NCBI GenBank assembly: GCA_942159475.1
Contig: OW804097.1
Span: forward strand, 35,538,298-35,602,297
DNA length: 64,000 bases
Source: Sthenelais limicola
Lineage: Eukaryota > Annelida > Polychaeta > Phyllodocida > Sigalionidae
Direction: 5' to 3'
The notes beneath the pieces were generated by a model. The model worked only from the letters and a program-made list of their open reading frames with translations, ran no database searches and was not told the DNA's origin. Every line of letters begins with the position of its first letter. Position 1 is the first letter of the stretch. The position numbers and the translations under genes were made by a program. Below are positions 22,991-33,910 of the stretch, one piece after another.

Positions 22991-23574
22991 TAAACTCCCC
23001 CTGCGTCTCCTCATTCTTCCTCTTCATGTCAGTGACACAGCTTTGATTTGATATTGTGTACTTACCTTCATGCACTGTTTTAATGGTGTATTATTCCATG
23101 GAGCTATATCGTATATGTGCCTAAAATGTTTAACATTGTAAAGCCCCAAATGCAAGTTATCCATATAATATACGGGAAGAGCGATTTCTACGAAGGAGGT
23201 AGAAAAGAGGGGTTTCTTAGGTAGAAAATAGGGGTATGTTTGTCTCACATCTTTTGTTGTTTTACAAACGGTTTGACTTATCCACCTGAAGAAGACCACC
23301 AACACCAGGTCGAAACGTCGTGCCTCAAAGTACCCATATATGCCTGAATAAATTGCAAAAACTGAAGTTTGAGGTTGTGGTGTCTTTATTTATTTAATGG
23401 TTTGACTTAGCTGTAGAGTTCTGTCCACCCTCTCTGGAAGACATTATATGTGGTTTGTGAAGGTATCTGGGGTGAAAATGTGATTTTGAGGCCTTTTTCA
23501 AATTGGGATCTACACACTCTATTTATAGCCTGGGAAAGCCCCTGTAAGATACTATGTCACTTCCATGGGGACCT
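22991..23574. other. Non-coding, possible retroelement end
   Basis: Holds the hammerhead-like motif and an AATAAA at 23348. A 93-residue antisense ORF has no RT motif. Confidence 0.4.
23286..23319 (+). ncRNA. Hammerhead-like motif, Penelope-type
   Basis: CTGAAGA, then GACC...GGTC (stem II), then GAAAC and GTC, in the order of the hammerhead core. Such motifs are known in Penelope-like retroelement ends. Whether it can cleave is not shown. Confidence 0.4.
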
Positions 23575-23850
23575 GACTACATGCAGAGGAGTAAGAGAGT
23601 AAAGTAGAGGGGAGGGAGTGGGGAGGGGTATTGGAGAGGGGGAGGGGGAGGGAAAGAAGAGTGGGAGGGAAAAGAGGCGAGGGAGAGGATGTAGGGGAAG
23701 GGAGAGAGGGTAGGGGGAGCATGAGGATGTGGGGAGGGAGAGGGGGAATCGGAGATGGGGATAGGAGAGAAAAACAGGTATGAGAGACAGAGAAGAGGGG
23801 GAGGGAAAAGAGGGAGAGGGGAAAGTGTGGGGAGAGAGGGGTACTTTGCT
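23575..23850. repeat. G/A-rich low-complexity tract
   Basis: Irregular GGGAGAGGGGGAGGG-type sequence. The antisense Pro/Ser ORF is an artefact. Confidence 0.85.
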
Positions 23851-24003
23851 AGTGTTTAATAAAAGATTTTGCAAAAGCCAAAAAAAAGACTGCATTCTGG
23901 GGCACAATATTAGGATGAAAACCTTTTGGTGACAATTATAGTAATCCATGTAAAGAAATACGGAATCTGAATACTGTATTTATTATTGTTTCGGATTTGT
24001 ATA

Positions 24004-24207
24004 CACTCTAGGTCCAAATCCTCAGGTCAGATAAGAATGGTATGTCAGTATACTTCGCTAATCGGTTTTCTGGCCTATGACTTGGCGTATTAATGGGAAT
24101 ATAATGACATTTTGCGGTCCTAATGGAATAATAATGGTACTTGGCGGTTTGAGGCGAGAGGCTTTCCCTCTGTTTGAAGGGACTCTCTCAACTTTGGGCC
24201 TAGACTG
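24004..24207 (-). repeat. Family C MITE
   Basis: CACTCTAGGTCCAAATCC to GGGCCTAGACTG, both termini present. Confidence 0.8.
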
Positions 24208-24775
24208 TGTAGTATATAAGGCCCCAAGAGGGCCAGGTGAAATTGTCACTCTAGCTTGAGCCTTCCTTGGACGATGATTTTGAACCGGTATGGAGAAATA
24301 AAGCTTGCCTCAACTAAATTCCTTCTTCTCTTTGATGGAGTGCGGGCCGAACTGTCCCAACCCACTTAAGTTACCTAGATTGCTATACCTCTCCTCTGTG
24401 TTGGCTACCGCGCTAGCCCTTTCTTAGCTGACCAAAGGAATTTGATTTGATTTTGAAAATATTTTATTCAAGGTAAGGACATTTCCATACATATAGTACA
24501 CATTTTCTGAGAATAGCCTCATTTTATCCTATACATTTTAAGTAAATTATCTAGTAACTAAGTAGGTATTCAAATGAGTCGACATAGACTCAACTAAATA
24601 ATAATCAAATGAAATCTAGTGATTAATCATAATGTTGACATACATTAAAGATTATGTATACAGTTTAGACATGTCTAAAAATTTCCCATCCACCAGCGCC
24701 GTGCTCTCACACGTTGACCATTATTAATACAACAAAATATTTGGTGACAACTTCACATTGTTTTCATATGGATTA
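24208..24775. other. Non-coding
   Basis: AT-rich. An AAATATTTTATTCAAGG stretch resembles LINE 3' ends but has no coding support. Confidence 0.4.
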
Positions 24776-25010
24776 GGGCCAGATTTTCAGAAAATGTACA
24801 ATTGGCAGCTCTACACATTTAGTAAATTCTGCTAAATTAAGCTGGAAAATGAGGAATACCGGGCATATCTGAGTATATTTGGTATCACATTGATTTAAAG
24901 TATCTGTTTTGTTATGTTAAACTGCATTTTGAAGCTCATTTCGGTCTTAAATGTGGGTTATTTGAGAGGATTGGTGAAGGTGAATTGTACATTTTCTGAA
25001 AATCTGACCC
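24776..25010 (+). repeat. Family A MITE, ATTA duplication
   Basis: GGGCCAG start. ATTA at 24772-24775 and 25011-25014. Confidence 0.88.
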
Positions 25011-25315
25011 ATTATGCTATTGACCCTTAGAGCAACTGTGGGACGAGCTGGCCCAAAGCATCCCTATTCTTCCTCCTGACGGTCAAATAAGGAACCACGA
25101 CCTTTTTAGCATAATAAATTCATTTCTGAATGTTTTGAAATACAATAATGAATATGTTTTTCGTTTTTCTGAACCCTGACCCTCACGACCAATTGAGGGA
25201 AAATAGCCATATGGAATTATGTATATGAACAGATTAGATAACCAATCAGAATGGAATTCTATTTTTATTGACACATGGAAGACAATTAATTGATTGTTTT
25301 TCCAAAGTTGTTAAC

Positions 25316-25533
25316 GGGTCAGATTTTCAGAAAATGTACAATTCACCTTCACCAATCCTCTCAAATAACCCACATTTAAGACAGAAATAAGCTTCAAAAT
25401 GCAGTTTAACATAACAGAACTGATACTGTAAATCAATGATATACCCAAAATGTATTATTTTTTTTAGCAGAATTTAGCAAAAATGACTAAATATGTAGAG
25501 CTGCCAATTGTACATTTTCTGCAAGTCTTACCC
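25316..25533 (-). repeat. Family A MITE, TAAC duplication
   Basis: TAAC at 25312-25315 and 25534-25537. The right half is shortened. Confidence 0.85.
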
Positions 25534-25571
25534 TAACAGTCTATTTCCGTCACATCATTCTACTCGCAGTT

Positions 25572-25806
25572 GGGTCAGATTTTCAGAAAATGTACAATTC
25601 GCCTTCACCAATCCTCTCAAATAGCCCACATTTAAGACAAAAATGAGCTTCAAAATGTACCGTAGTTTAACATAGCAGATACTTTAAATCAATGCAATAC
25701 CAAATATACTCAGATATACCCGGTAGTCATCATTTTTCAGCATAATTTAGGAGAATATCCTAAATGTGTAGAGCTGCCGATTGTACATTTTCTAAAAATC
25801 TGACCC
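25572..25806 (-). repeat. Family A MITE, AGTT duplication
   Basis: AGTT at 25568-25571 and 25807-25810. Only 38 bp from the previous copy, same orientation. Confidence 0.88.
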
Positions 25807-25894
25807 AGTTCATGAACAGATCCCGACACCATCCGCCATTTTGCTATACTACTATCGGCGTTCTTGCAAATATGAACTCTAGCGGGCGTTTCAT

Positions 25895-26250
25895 CAATAG
25901 GGGATTTGCATGTGCCACTGCGCATGTCTGTTACAGTGCATTATGGGATGAATTCTGTTGAAATCTAACATACAAATATTTGGCAAGATTTTTATCGAAA
26001 ATTGCAAGAATGTTTTCACCAATATCAGAGTTTGTATGAATGAGCTATGAAAACCAAATGTATGATGGGAAAGATGGGGACTTTTGTCATGGAAACATGT
26101 ATCACACATGGATATTGACATTAGAGCATTGATAGATAGCCAATGCTGAAAATGTCATGTTTTCTATTGATTTTAGACTGTACTATTACTTCCATAAATT
26201 TGTCCATGCGAATCAAGATTCAAAATGGCGGCTATGCAAATCCCCTATTG
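25895..26250 (+). repeat. Family D MITE, full length
   Basis: 356 bp with TIR CAATAGGGGATTTGCAT at both ends. Each TIR carries the octamer ATTTGCAT. Confidence 0.85.
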
Positions 26251-26268
26251 TGTGCAGTAAATTCTGAT

Positions 26269-26508
26269 GGGTGAGAATTTCAGAAAATGCACAATCCACA
26301 TTTCTACACATCTATTAAATTCTGCTAAATTAGACTGAAAAATGATAAATACTAGGTATATCTGAGTATATTCTGTATTGTATGCATTCAATAAACCTGT
26401 CTGGTTATGTTAAACTGTATTTTGAACCTAATTTCCCTATTAAATTTGGGTTATTTGAGAGGATTGGTGAAGACCAATTGTACATTTTCTGATGACTTAT
26501 ATTAACCC
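26269..26508 (+). repeat. Family A MITE, degraded right end
   Basis: GGGTGAGAATTTCAG start. The end reads CTGATGACTTATATTAACCC. Confidence 0.8.
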
Positions 26509-26676
26509 ATAGGTTATTTATTATATCCTCCCTGATGGTTTTTAAACGACGATCTATGCCTTTTTTCTAAGTGTTGAAGAAAAGATGTTATGTATACACC
26601 CTGGAAGACTCTGTTTCAGACACAGTAGCAGTTACACTTCGATCGCTCATACAGATATGGAACTTGCATGATAATA

Positions 26677-26909
26677 GGGACTGCAAGCAAACCTATCTCA
26701 ATTACGTAACCGTATCCGTATCTTTGTTGTGAATTACGTTGCATTTTTATGTATAAACTATAAAATTAGAAGAAACATTTTGCTTGATATGTTACGTTAC
26801 GTTTTTCCCGCCATGGTTTCATGAACTCCGTTCTTCCTATTAACATATGTTTGTGTATCAGATATACGGACACGTTTACGTTTACATATAAGTTTTGCTG
26901 AACCTCCCT
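26677..26909 (+). repeat. Family E MITE
   Basis: GCAAGCAAACCTATCTCAAT to TTTTGCTGAACCTCCCT. Confidence 0.75.
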
Positions 26910-27290
26910 AATAAGGCAACGTGTTACCTAAGTACTTTAACCTATACGGAGTCGCATGAACAGGAACTTGACTGAGCAATATCGTCTGCAATATGTGATG
27001 TTATAACTTGATATCCCGCCGAGTACACCTTCAATTGATATGCTTTCACTCGAGAATGGTAATGCCACTGAAAGAAGAGGGGACAGCGGTAAATTTGTGA
27101 ACTAATTGACCACGATTGTAAACATGCAAAAAAGTGCCCATTTACCACGGTAACAACACGGTCTATGGCCTCATAGTGCATTCAAATTATACCCAAAATC
27201 TGACCCAGAATTGACTAAACCCCTATAGATAGCAAAGTGTGGTTTGACTGGGATTTAACAAATAAATCATAATTAATATTAATAATTAAT

Positions 27291-27341
27291 ATTTGAGTGG
27301 ATTGGTGAAGGTGAATTGTACATTTTCTGACGATCTGACCC
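27291..27341 (+). repeat. Family A MITE, right-end fragment
   Basis: GAGTGGATTGGTGAAGG to CTGACC. Confidence 0.75.
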
Positions 27342-27529
27342 ATACGCGGCTCCGTGACTTGATGTTATAAGTACTACTACATGGGGAAAACTTGTTTCCA
27401 TAATAAAAGCTGTCCTATATATTTTGTTATCATCTTAATTGGCGGGATAGATTCTAAGAATATATTATTTAGCTACACTTTTTGTTCTTCGAGGCTATTT
27501 ATTTTCAAAAATAATTATGTACAATTGTA

Positions 27530-27665
27530 AAGAATTTGGTACCTTCTGCTAAATTAGACTGTTATATATTAAATAAATGCACTTTTAACGTAATTTTTCT
27601 CTTAGCTTAGGATTATTTGAGAGGATTTGAGAAGGTAAATTGTACATTTTCACAAAATCTGACCC
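27530..27665 (+). repeat. Family A MITE, diverged right half
   Basis: TTCTGCTAAATTAGACTG near the start and CAAAATCTGACCC at the end. The middle is AT-rich and shortened. Confidence 0.65.
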
Positions 27666-27693
27666 AAATAGACTTCAACTGTACACATCTCTT

Positions 27694-27928
27694 GGGTCAG
27701 ATTTTCAGAAAATGTACAATTCACCTTCACCAATCTCCTCAAATAACCCGAATTTCAGACGAAAATAAAGTTCAAAATACAGTTCAACCTAACCAAACAG
27801 ATTGCTAGAATCAATGCAATGCTGAATATCCTTGAATTTAGCTAGTATTGAAAAGATTTCAGTCTAATTTAGCAGAATTTACTAAATGTGTAGAGCTGCC
27901 AATTGTACATTTTCTGAAAATCTGACCC
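27694..27928 (-). repeat. Family A MITE abutting a splice donor
   Basis: Full length. Flanks TCTT and CCTT. On the gene's strand, exon end, GTAAGG, then the MITE terminus. Confidence 0.88.
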
Positions 27929-27934
27929 CCTTAC

Positions 27935-28190
27935 CCTGGACTGTCATGGTTGCACTGTGGTGCCGGAGTGCACTGGTGTGCCGGCTGTGGCCAAGGTTCC
28001 CCAATTATAATTTCATCTCCTGCTGCACATTTCTTGCACTTGCACTTGCCTCCTCGCCGCTTGGTGTGCTGGGGTCGGCGCATGCACCCACAGCAGCAGC
28101 AGAGGAGGAGGGTGAGGAGACACAACAAGAGCAGACCAGCACAGGCTACTCCTATTATCAGTGGAAGGTCGAGAATGGGTGCCGGTTCCA
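27935..28190 (-). CDS. Transmembrane and Cys-rich cytoplasmic exon
   Basis: The exon is phase 1 to phase 2, with a CTCTCTACAG acceptor and a GG|GTAAGG donor. It begins EPAPILDLP and runs into a hydrophobic segment of about 22 residues (LIIGVACAGLLLLCLLTLLL). A CCCCGC cluster, a basic stop-transfer stretch (MRRPQHTKRR) and a KCKCKKC motif follow, and the tail is Pro/Cys/His-rich. This is a single-pass membrane exon with possible palmitoylation sites. Its phase-1 start fits the EGF exons. The tail is not recognised, and the following exon (phase 2) was not found. A family A MITE ends only 6 nt beyond the exon, inside the intron. Confidence 0.65.
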
Positions 28191-28536
28191 CTGTAGAGAG
28201 ATATAATAATAATAATTAATAATTATTTGAGGAACACTGTAAGATGTGAGGGTTGATAGCTATAGGTAAAGAAGTGGCTTGTATTGTAGGAAGCCCTGTT
28301 TTTAAAAGAAAAGTTGAATGTATGTTTGTTAAAATGAACCGGTGTTGTTTATGTGCTCTGAGAAGATTAAATTTTAATTCAACGAAGTGGAGGGAGAGAA
28401 AATCCGAAAACCCCCCCAAAACATAAAATAGGGTCAATGTTTCAGCAATGTATGAGCCCAGATGGCAGGTATGTTGGAATAAAAACCCTTTAAAAAATAT
28501 TATTTGAGGGGGGGGGGGGGATGTAGGTACAATTAA

Positions 28537-28734
28537 GGGGTGGTCTCCACTGGCTGCTGTAAGCTCTGCGGTAAGCCTTGCGATAGTGCTGTGTTGTTGA
28601 GGAGTGGCGAGGTCCTGCCTACTTGGTTCACTGACCATGTAAGCAAGATCTCGTCATTCCTCGCCACCTACAGAACCAGCACAAACCATCGCAAGGCTTA
28701 GTGCAGAGCTTAGCACAGCCAGTGGAGACCACCC
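28537..28734. repeat. Family F foldback MITE, TTAA duplication
   Basis: GGGGTGGTCTCCACTGGCTG pairs with CAGCCAGTGGAGACCACCC. Arms of about 50 bp, TTAA on both sides. Confidence 0.8.
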
Positions 28735-28826
28735 TTAAGTCTCCCTTTGTTTCTTCTCGCCCTGTTCTTTCTGGATCACAGGTAGGATCTGTGGGTAGGT
28801 GATGAATAAATCTCAATCCTTTATAA

Positions 28827-28852
28827 AGGGCTAATGAGCCTGAAACGTCGGA
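28827..28852 (+). ncRNA. Degenerate hammerhead-like motif
   Basis: GGGCTAATGAGCCTGAAACG followed by TCGG resembles the Penelope-type core, but with CTAATGA instead of CTGATGA. Confidence 0.3.
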
Positions 28853-29657
28853 CCTCTCAATGAACAAACCAACAACTTATTCCTCCGTCCCTGTCCTTAT
28901 TCTGTTCTGGGCTAAATCCATACCTTGAGATTTAATAATTATTAATATCAGCATCATTTCTTGCCTAAAGAATGACAAATCTGTAGTAATTAGAGCAAAT
29001 AGCATTGTTTTATACTATTTGATTATTACTAATTGATGAGAAGCGGTAAGGGTAAAATGAGAAGTGCAAAACCTCCGCACAAGCAAAGACTTCTAATGAT
29101 GGACTAAATCCCACGTAAAGACTATTCAAATGACTATAGCGTGAAAATACATCTTCACCAACACTTTATACCTTAAAATTATCTCCAATGAAGCACTCTC
29201 ACGATTGATATTGATATTGTAATGCACGCCTCAATTATGTATACCTGAGTATTTTATTTCATTTAAAGGGAGGCCCGGAAGAACAGTTATCTAAGGGTTA
29301 TTTTCCTTTTCTGATGAACCTTATTCAATGTCTGAATAAGAAAACGATATATATACAAAGAGTTTAGATAGTATTGAACCTCTTTGATATAATTATATGC
29401 ATTATTTAATGAGCTAATATTGATCTTTAGATATCCCTTAGAAGGGAAATAAAGAAGTTAAATGACAAAAATGAGGAGGGTTTTTTTTTTATCTATCTAG
29501 GGTTGTTTTAGTTTATTGGGAGTCCAACTTTCGAACACAGAAATATCCTTCAGAAAAAAAGCTGATTAAGAATGTCTATTATTTCTTTTCCTTTAATTGA
29601 AGGCATCGGAATATCGTAAACATTTTGTCCTTGGTCTAATCAAATATGGTGGGAAAG
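28853..29657. other. Intron of the PAN-EGF gene
   Basis: No exon signals with domain coding were found. Confidence 0.45.
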
Positions 29658-29862
29658 TGTGATGTGTTACTGGAAAATGAGTCACAAGTCGCAAAATTGA
29701 TATTTTTCAAAGTGTTTTTTTCACAAGATCTCTTAAAACATAGAAATACTTATTAGTTGTCCTAGTGTTTACTATCATTAGAATCGCCTTGATCTCCTCT
29801 TTTCAAATATGGTCCATATTTTGCGACTTATGACTCATTTTCCTAAAACGGATCACAAATAT
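29658..29862 (+). repeat. Family B MITE, short form with both TIRs
   Basis: Starts TGTGATGTGTTACTGGAAAA and ends in its inverted copy. The TIR is about 38 bp with mismatches and includes TGAGTCA. Confidence 0.8.
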
Positions 29863-30031
29863 AATTGGGAGTTCAGAAGTAAGCGATGATGAGTGACCTC
29901 TACTTTGTTCTTATTTTGCAATATAATTTATCCTTGATGTATTGTCTTTTTTTTCCTTTCTTGAAATGAGAAATATCACATTGTTGGAAAGTTTGAGAAA
30001 TAAAAAAAAAAAAAATGTTTATATCACTTAC

Positions 30032-30154
30032 CTTGGTTACAGAATTGTCCTATTCTGCCTTGGGCACAGAAACAAGTGTATTGGTTGATGTCAGTAGGGG
30101 AAGGGACACACGTACCGCCCGGCCCACAATCACGACCATCGCATATATTGAACT
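30032..30154 (-). CDS. EGF-like domain exon 5
   Basis: This 41-codon phase 1-1 exon reads FNICDGRDCGPGGTCV, then YTCFCAQGRIGQFC. The acceptor is CTCCACAG and the donor CAAG|GTAAGT, the best consensus donor in the gene. It is the last extracellular exon seen before the transmembrane exon about 1.8 kb further along the gene. Confidence 0.75.
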
Positions 30155-30198
30155 CTGTGGAGGCAATTGCATCCAACATTCAGTTAAAATCAATGTAT

Positions 30199-30276
30199 GG
30201 GTCAGATGTGCAGAAAATGTACAATTCGCCTTCATTAATTCCCTCAAACAACCCACATTTAAGACAAAAATCAGTT
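30199..30276 (-). repeat. Family A MITE, left-end fragment
   Basis: GGGTCAGATGTGCAG to AAGACAAAAATCAG, then a family B fragment. Confidence 0.75.
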
Positions 30277-30289
30277 TAAAGCATTTAAC

Positions 30290-30597
30290 GTTGTATAAAT
30301 GTATTTACCAAATTTCTGTAAAAGACTGTATTAAATATTTCTTTGCATTTCTAAGGTCATCCTATATAGAGTATATTTAGCAACTTTACGAGTAATAATA
30401 ATCCACCCAGAAATATTGCAAATTAAAAAAAAGAAGAAAATATCAAACTTAAAATCTAAAACTACTTGTTAGCCTTTATAACGTTTACTATCATTGGAGT
30501 CCACTTGATCTCATCTGTTTAAATGTGATAATATCTCAAAATCCATTTTTATCTGCGACTTGCGACTCATTTTCCTGAAAGACATCACATTGGAATG
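30290..30597 (+). repeat. Family B MITE, left end missing
   Basis: Best internal match to both halves flanking LINE C (GACTGTATTAAATATTTCTT). Confidence 0.75.
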
Positions 30598-30604
30598 CAC
30601 CCAC

Positions 30605-30718
30605 CTTGATCACAATTGACCCCGTGGTATCCAGGTTCACAATTAATGCATTCGTATCGCCCAGAACTACGGTCCACACATTCTCCACTCCTGCAGGGGC
30701 CATATAAGCATCCAGGGG
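30605..30718 (-). CDS. EGF-like domain exon 4
   Basis: This 38-codon phase 1-1 exon reads PGCLYGPCRSGECVDRSSG, then YECINCEPGYHGVNC. Its C-x-C...GYHG-x-x-C ending is typical of EGF. The acceptor is GTTATAG and the donor CAAG|GTGGGT. No long ORF marks it because introns on both sides carry stops. Support comes from six correctly spaced cysteines plus splice signals. Confidence 0.75.
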
Positions 30719-30806
30719 CTATAACGACATGAGTAGCAATGAGCTAGGGACTAAAAGGATTAATAACCTACATTTCTGGCCTCCTGCATGTGCACTAATG
30801 GTGTTT

Positions 30807-31268
30807 AATAGGGGATTTGCATGTGCCACTGCGCATATCTGTTACAGTGCATCCCTTTTTAAAGACTAGAGTTTCATACTAATGTTGGTACAGGGGCATA
30901 GCATAAGCATAATCATAATTATTAAAAATACTAGCGGTAGCATTGGTAAATAGCTAGACACGCAGTGCATCCTGGGATGGATTCTGATGAAATCTGACAT
31001 ACAAATATTTGGCAAAACTTTATCGGAAATTGCAAGAATGTTTTCACCAATATCAGAGTTTGTATAAATGATCTATGAAAACCAAATGCATGATGGGAAG
31101 ATGGAGACTTGTGTCATGAAACCATGTATCACATGGATAGCATTGATAAATAGTCCATACTGAACATGACATGTTTTCTATAGATTTTGGACTGTGCCAT
31201 TAGTCCCATAATTCCATGCGAATTCAAAATAGCAGATTCAAAATAGCGGCTATGTAAATCCCCTATTG
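30807..31268 (+). repeat. Family D MITE with 105-bp nested insert
   Basis: CAGTGCATCC is duplicated around the insert CTTTTTAAAGACTAG...GCTAGACACG. That insert also occurs at the same place in the copy at 6504. Confidence 0.8.
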
Positions 31269-31333
31269 CTCGGCCTCGTCTTGGGATTATACACCATCAG
31301 TGCACCAGCAGGCCCGATCTGTTGCTCATTTAA

Positions 31334-31530
31334 GGGTGGTCTCCACTGGCTGCGGTAAGCTCTGCGGTAACGCTTGCGATGGTGTTGTGATGGTGAGAAG
31401 TGGCGAGGTCCTGCCTACATGGATTACTGGCCATGTAGGCGGTCATCATTCCTCTCCATGCACCTACCGAACCAGCACAAACCATCGCAAGGCTTACCAC
31501 AGAGCTTACCGCAGCCAGTGGAGAGCACCC
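31334..31530. repeat. Family F foldback MITE
   Basis: GGGTGGTCTCCACTGGCTGC pairs with GCAGCCAGTGGAGAGCACCC. TTAA on the left, TTTA on the right. Confidence 0.8.
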
Positions 31531-31814
31531 TTTATTCTTACATAATTATCTATGGTTGTTTCCACCGTTCGACCTTATATCGTCCAAGAAGTGTGTGTAA
31601 TAAACAGATATTTTCTCCATTATTAGCTACTGAATTCGTTTGTTTTGGTAAATGAACACAGATGAAGATATTATAACTTCTAGTGACATTATTTTGCTTC
31701 TTATGTTTGTAAAGTTATTTGCCGCAGAAAATATTTTAATACCGAGATGTGCGTCATTCAAATAAACAATTATCCCACAAGGAATTCTTTTGATGTTTGC
31801 AAGTTTATATTTAC

Positions 31815-31934
31815 GGATTTGACAGATGTTTCCCGAATGTTGGCCAGAGCATTGGCATTGGAAGGAATCGCCATAGACCTGACACAAACCTCCATTCAGG
31901 CAGGGACTCGAGTCGCAAGGTGATCTCGGAGGCA
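31815..31934 (-). CDS. EGF-like domain exon 3
   Basis: This 40-codon phase 1-1 exon encodes PCDSSPCLNGGLCQVYG followed by FQCQCSGQHSGNIC. It is a textbook EGF module with the NGG turn between Cys2 and Cys3. The acceptor is TTTTTCAG and the donor ATCC|GTAAAT. Read straight through the splice site, the frame continues into intron sequence without a domain. Confidence 0.8.
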
Positions 31935-32003
31935 CTGAAAAATCTATACAGACTCCCATAGCAGATTGGTTAATGAACAGTTGTACACATTTGACTATCA
32001 TTA

Positions 32004-32214
32004 GAGAGGTTCCGCAAGCAAACCTATCTCAATTACGTAACCGTATCCGTATCTTTTTTGTGACTTAGGTCGTATTTTTATGTATGAAATATAAATTGTG
32101 AGATGAAACATTTTGCTTGATATGTTAATTATGTCACGTTTTTCCCGCCATCAGAGATATACGGATACGTTTACGTTTACGTTAACGTATAGGTTAGACT
32201 TGCTGAACCTCACT
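32004..32214 (+). repeat. Family E MITE, both TIRs
   Basis: GAGGTTCCGCAAGCAAACC and GACTTGCTGAACCTCACT. Contains repeated GTTTACGTTTACGTTAACG. Confidence 0.8.
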
Positions 32215-32296
32215 ATTTACTATCTCAAGCACCAAATATGGCAATTATAATGCCCACCTCACACTATACGACTTTCGGGGGGTCTAAGACAGATTT

Positions 32297-32423
32297 TCCG
32301 CAAGCAATCCCATCTCAATTACGTGACCACATCCGTATCTTTTGTGACTTAGGTCAAATAAATTGTGAGATGAAACATTTTGTTTGACATGTTATGTCAC
32401 GTTTTTCCCGCCATCAGAGATAC
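32297..32423 (+). repeat. Family E MITE, right end missing
   Basis: TTCCGCAAGCAATCCCATC to CATCAGAGATACGG. Confidence 0.7.
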
Positions 32424-32439
32424 GGATTATAAGGGTACC

Positions 32440-32830
32440 TCTATTAGATTAGATTAGATTAGAAAACGTTTATTGATGAACATGTCACTATCAGAAAACT
32501 TATCTTCGGCATAATGGGAGGTTTACAAGCTTTCTGTTAGTTTTACATTTTGGTTTTCTACAACGTACAGATCCCCAGTCGTCATTGACGAAAGTGGGAC
32601 GTTGCAATTCTAAATTAAAATAATATATTACAGTTGTTTAAATATTAAGTATCTTGCGCAGTAGATCTTTATATAATTTGTGACTCTCAGAATATGGCTT
32701 ATGTCTATGATAATAACAGTCAGAGTATTGTTATTGTATATAATCTTCGTTTTTCTACCGTTTTCAATCAATCAATAAAGTATTGGTCTATCCAAATTAG
32801 ATTATTTTTTGCTACCCTTTTAAACATTTT
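32440..32830 (-). repeat. Possible LINE 3' end with pentanucleotide tail
   Basis: On the minus strand AATAAACG precedes (TAATC)n, like the tail of LINE C. No RT coding was found in the 400 bp examined. Confidence 0.35.
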
Positions 32831-33801
32831 TGCATCATTTATCCCATGGGCTTCCGTCTGCAGTCAGTTCTAGGTGTAGGGCATAATTATATTTACCTGA
32901 TAATGATAGACCACATAGAATTAGACTATTATCGCGATAAAGCATTTTTATGTTTAGCGGTGTGTTGTGTCCCAGAGTCATCATCTGTACAATATATGTA
33001 ATATCACAGACTTTTCCTCTTTTTTTTGCACATATTACACATAACCAAATTACATTACTAAGACACCTTTTCCTATTACCGACCAGATATTCCTATTCCT
33101 AGAACAAATAGTTTCATGGCACCGACTATTTCTTCATTACTGAGATCATTTGTCCCATTACAAGAATTCTTTTTACTATTACCACTCCCCTATTACCTAT
33201 GACCTGTGTCATCTGCTGCCATGACGCATTGCAGTTGGTCCTTTTAAAATATGACAGCAAGGATTTCTTCCTTAGGTGTCATGGATAGACTTGTGCACCT
33301 TGATTATTTTTATAATCTAAATAATATCAATATATAAAAATAAGTGCAATTTATCCACACACAACCACTATTTCTTGGCCATAACCTACAAAACAATTAT
33401 TAAACTAATTATTCTTTTACAGAAATGAAATGTATCATATAATAACCAACTTTACTTTGGTCGGATTTCTGGTCTATGAGAATAGCCTAAGGGACTCAGT
33501 GCTAGTCTACTAGCCACTATTCAGACACCACATAGTAGTATATGAAAATGAGCAACTGACTCTGGCATAAGAAAGATGGCTATATATCTCTGTGAGAGAA
33601 AGCAAAGAAAGTATCTCTTCGGATATTAGGGTATCCATAAGTCATGTTGATTATGTGTTGGAATATCTTGGAAAAGGAAAATGATATTTGAAAAAGATAA
33701 ATGTTGGATATGTTGGATATTTACTATGACACATTTTTATCCTGACAGTTTGCGGACAAAACACGGTGCATACTCACTGAACTGGTGAGTATTATTACTT
33801 A
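32831..33801. other. Intron of the PAN-EGF gene
   Basis: AT-rich, no exon recognised. Confidence 0.45.
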
Positions 33802-33910
33802 AGGGCCAAGTCTACCAAGCCAATTCTCATGCGATTTTGCACCACAAAGGACCCCTTTTCCCTGAATTCTGGGAGAATCGCATGACAATCTGCTTAGTGA
33901 ACTAGGCCCT
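33802..33910. repeat. Family G MITE
   Basis: AGGGCCAAGTCTACCAAGC and GCTTAGTGAACTAGGCCCT form the TIR. Flanks TTA and TAG. Confidence 0.75.

Noticed and set aside
27886..28219. Plus-strand ORFs over the TM exon
   Set aside because: They are shadows of the minus-strand exon, which has splice sites and a sensible membrane topology.
30015..30380. 121-residue plus-strand ORF
   Set aside because: It runs through EGF exon 5 backwards and then through MITE sequence.
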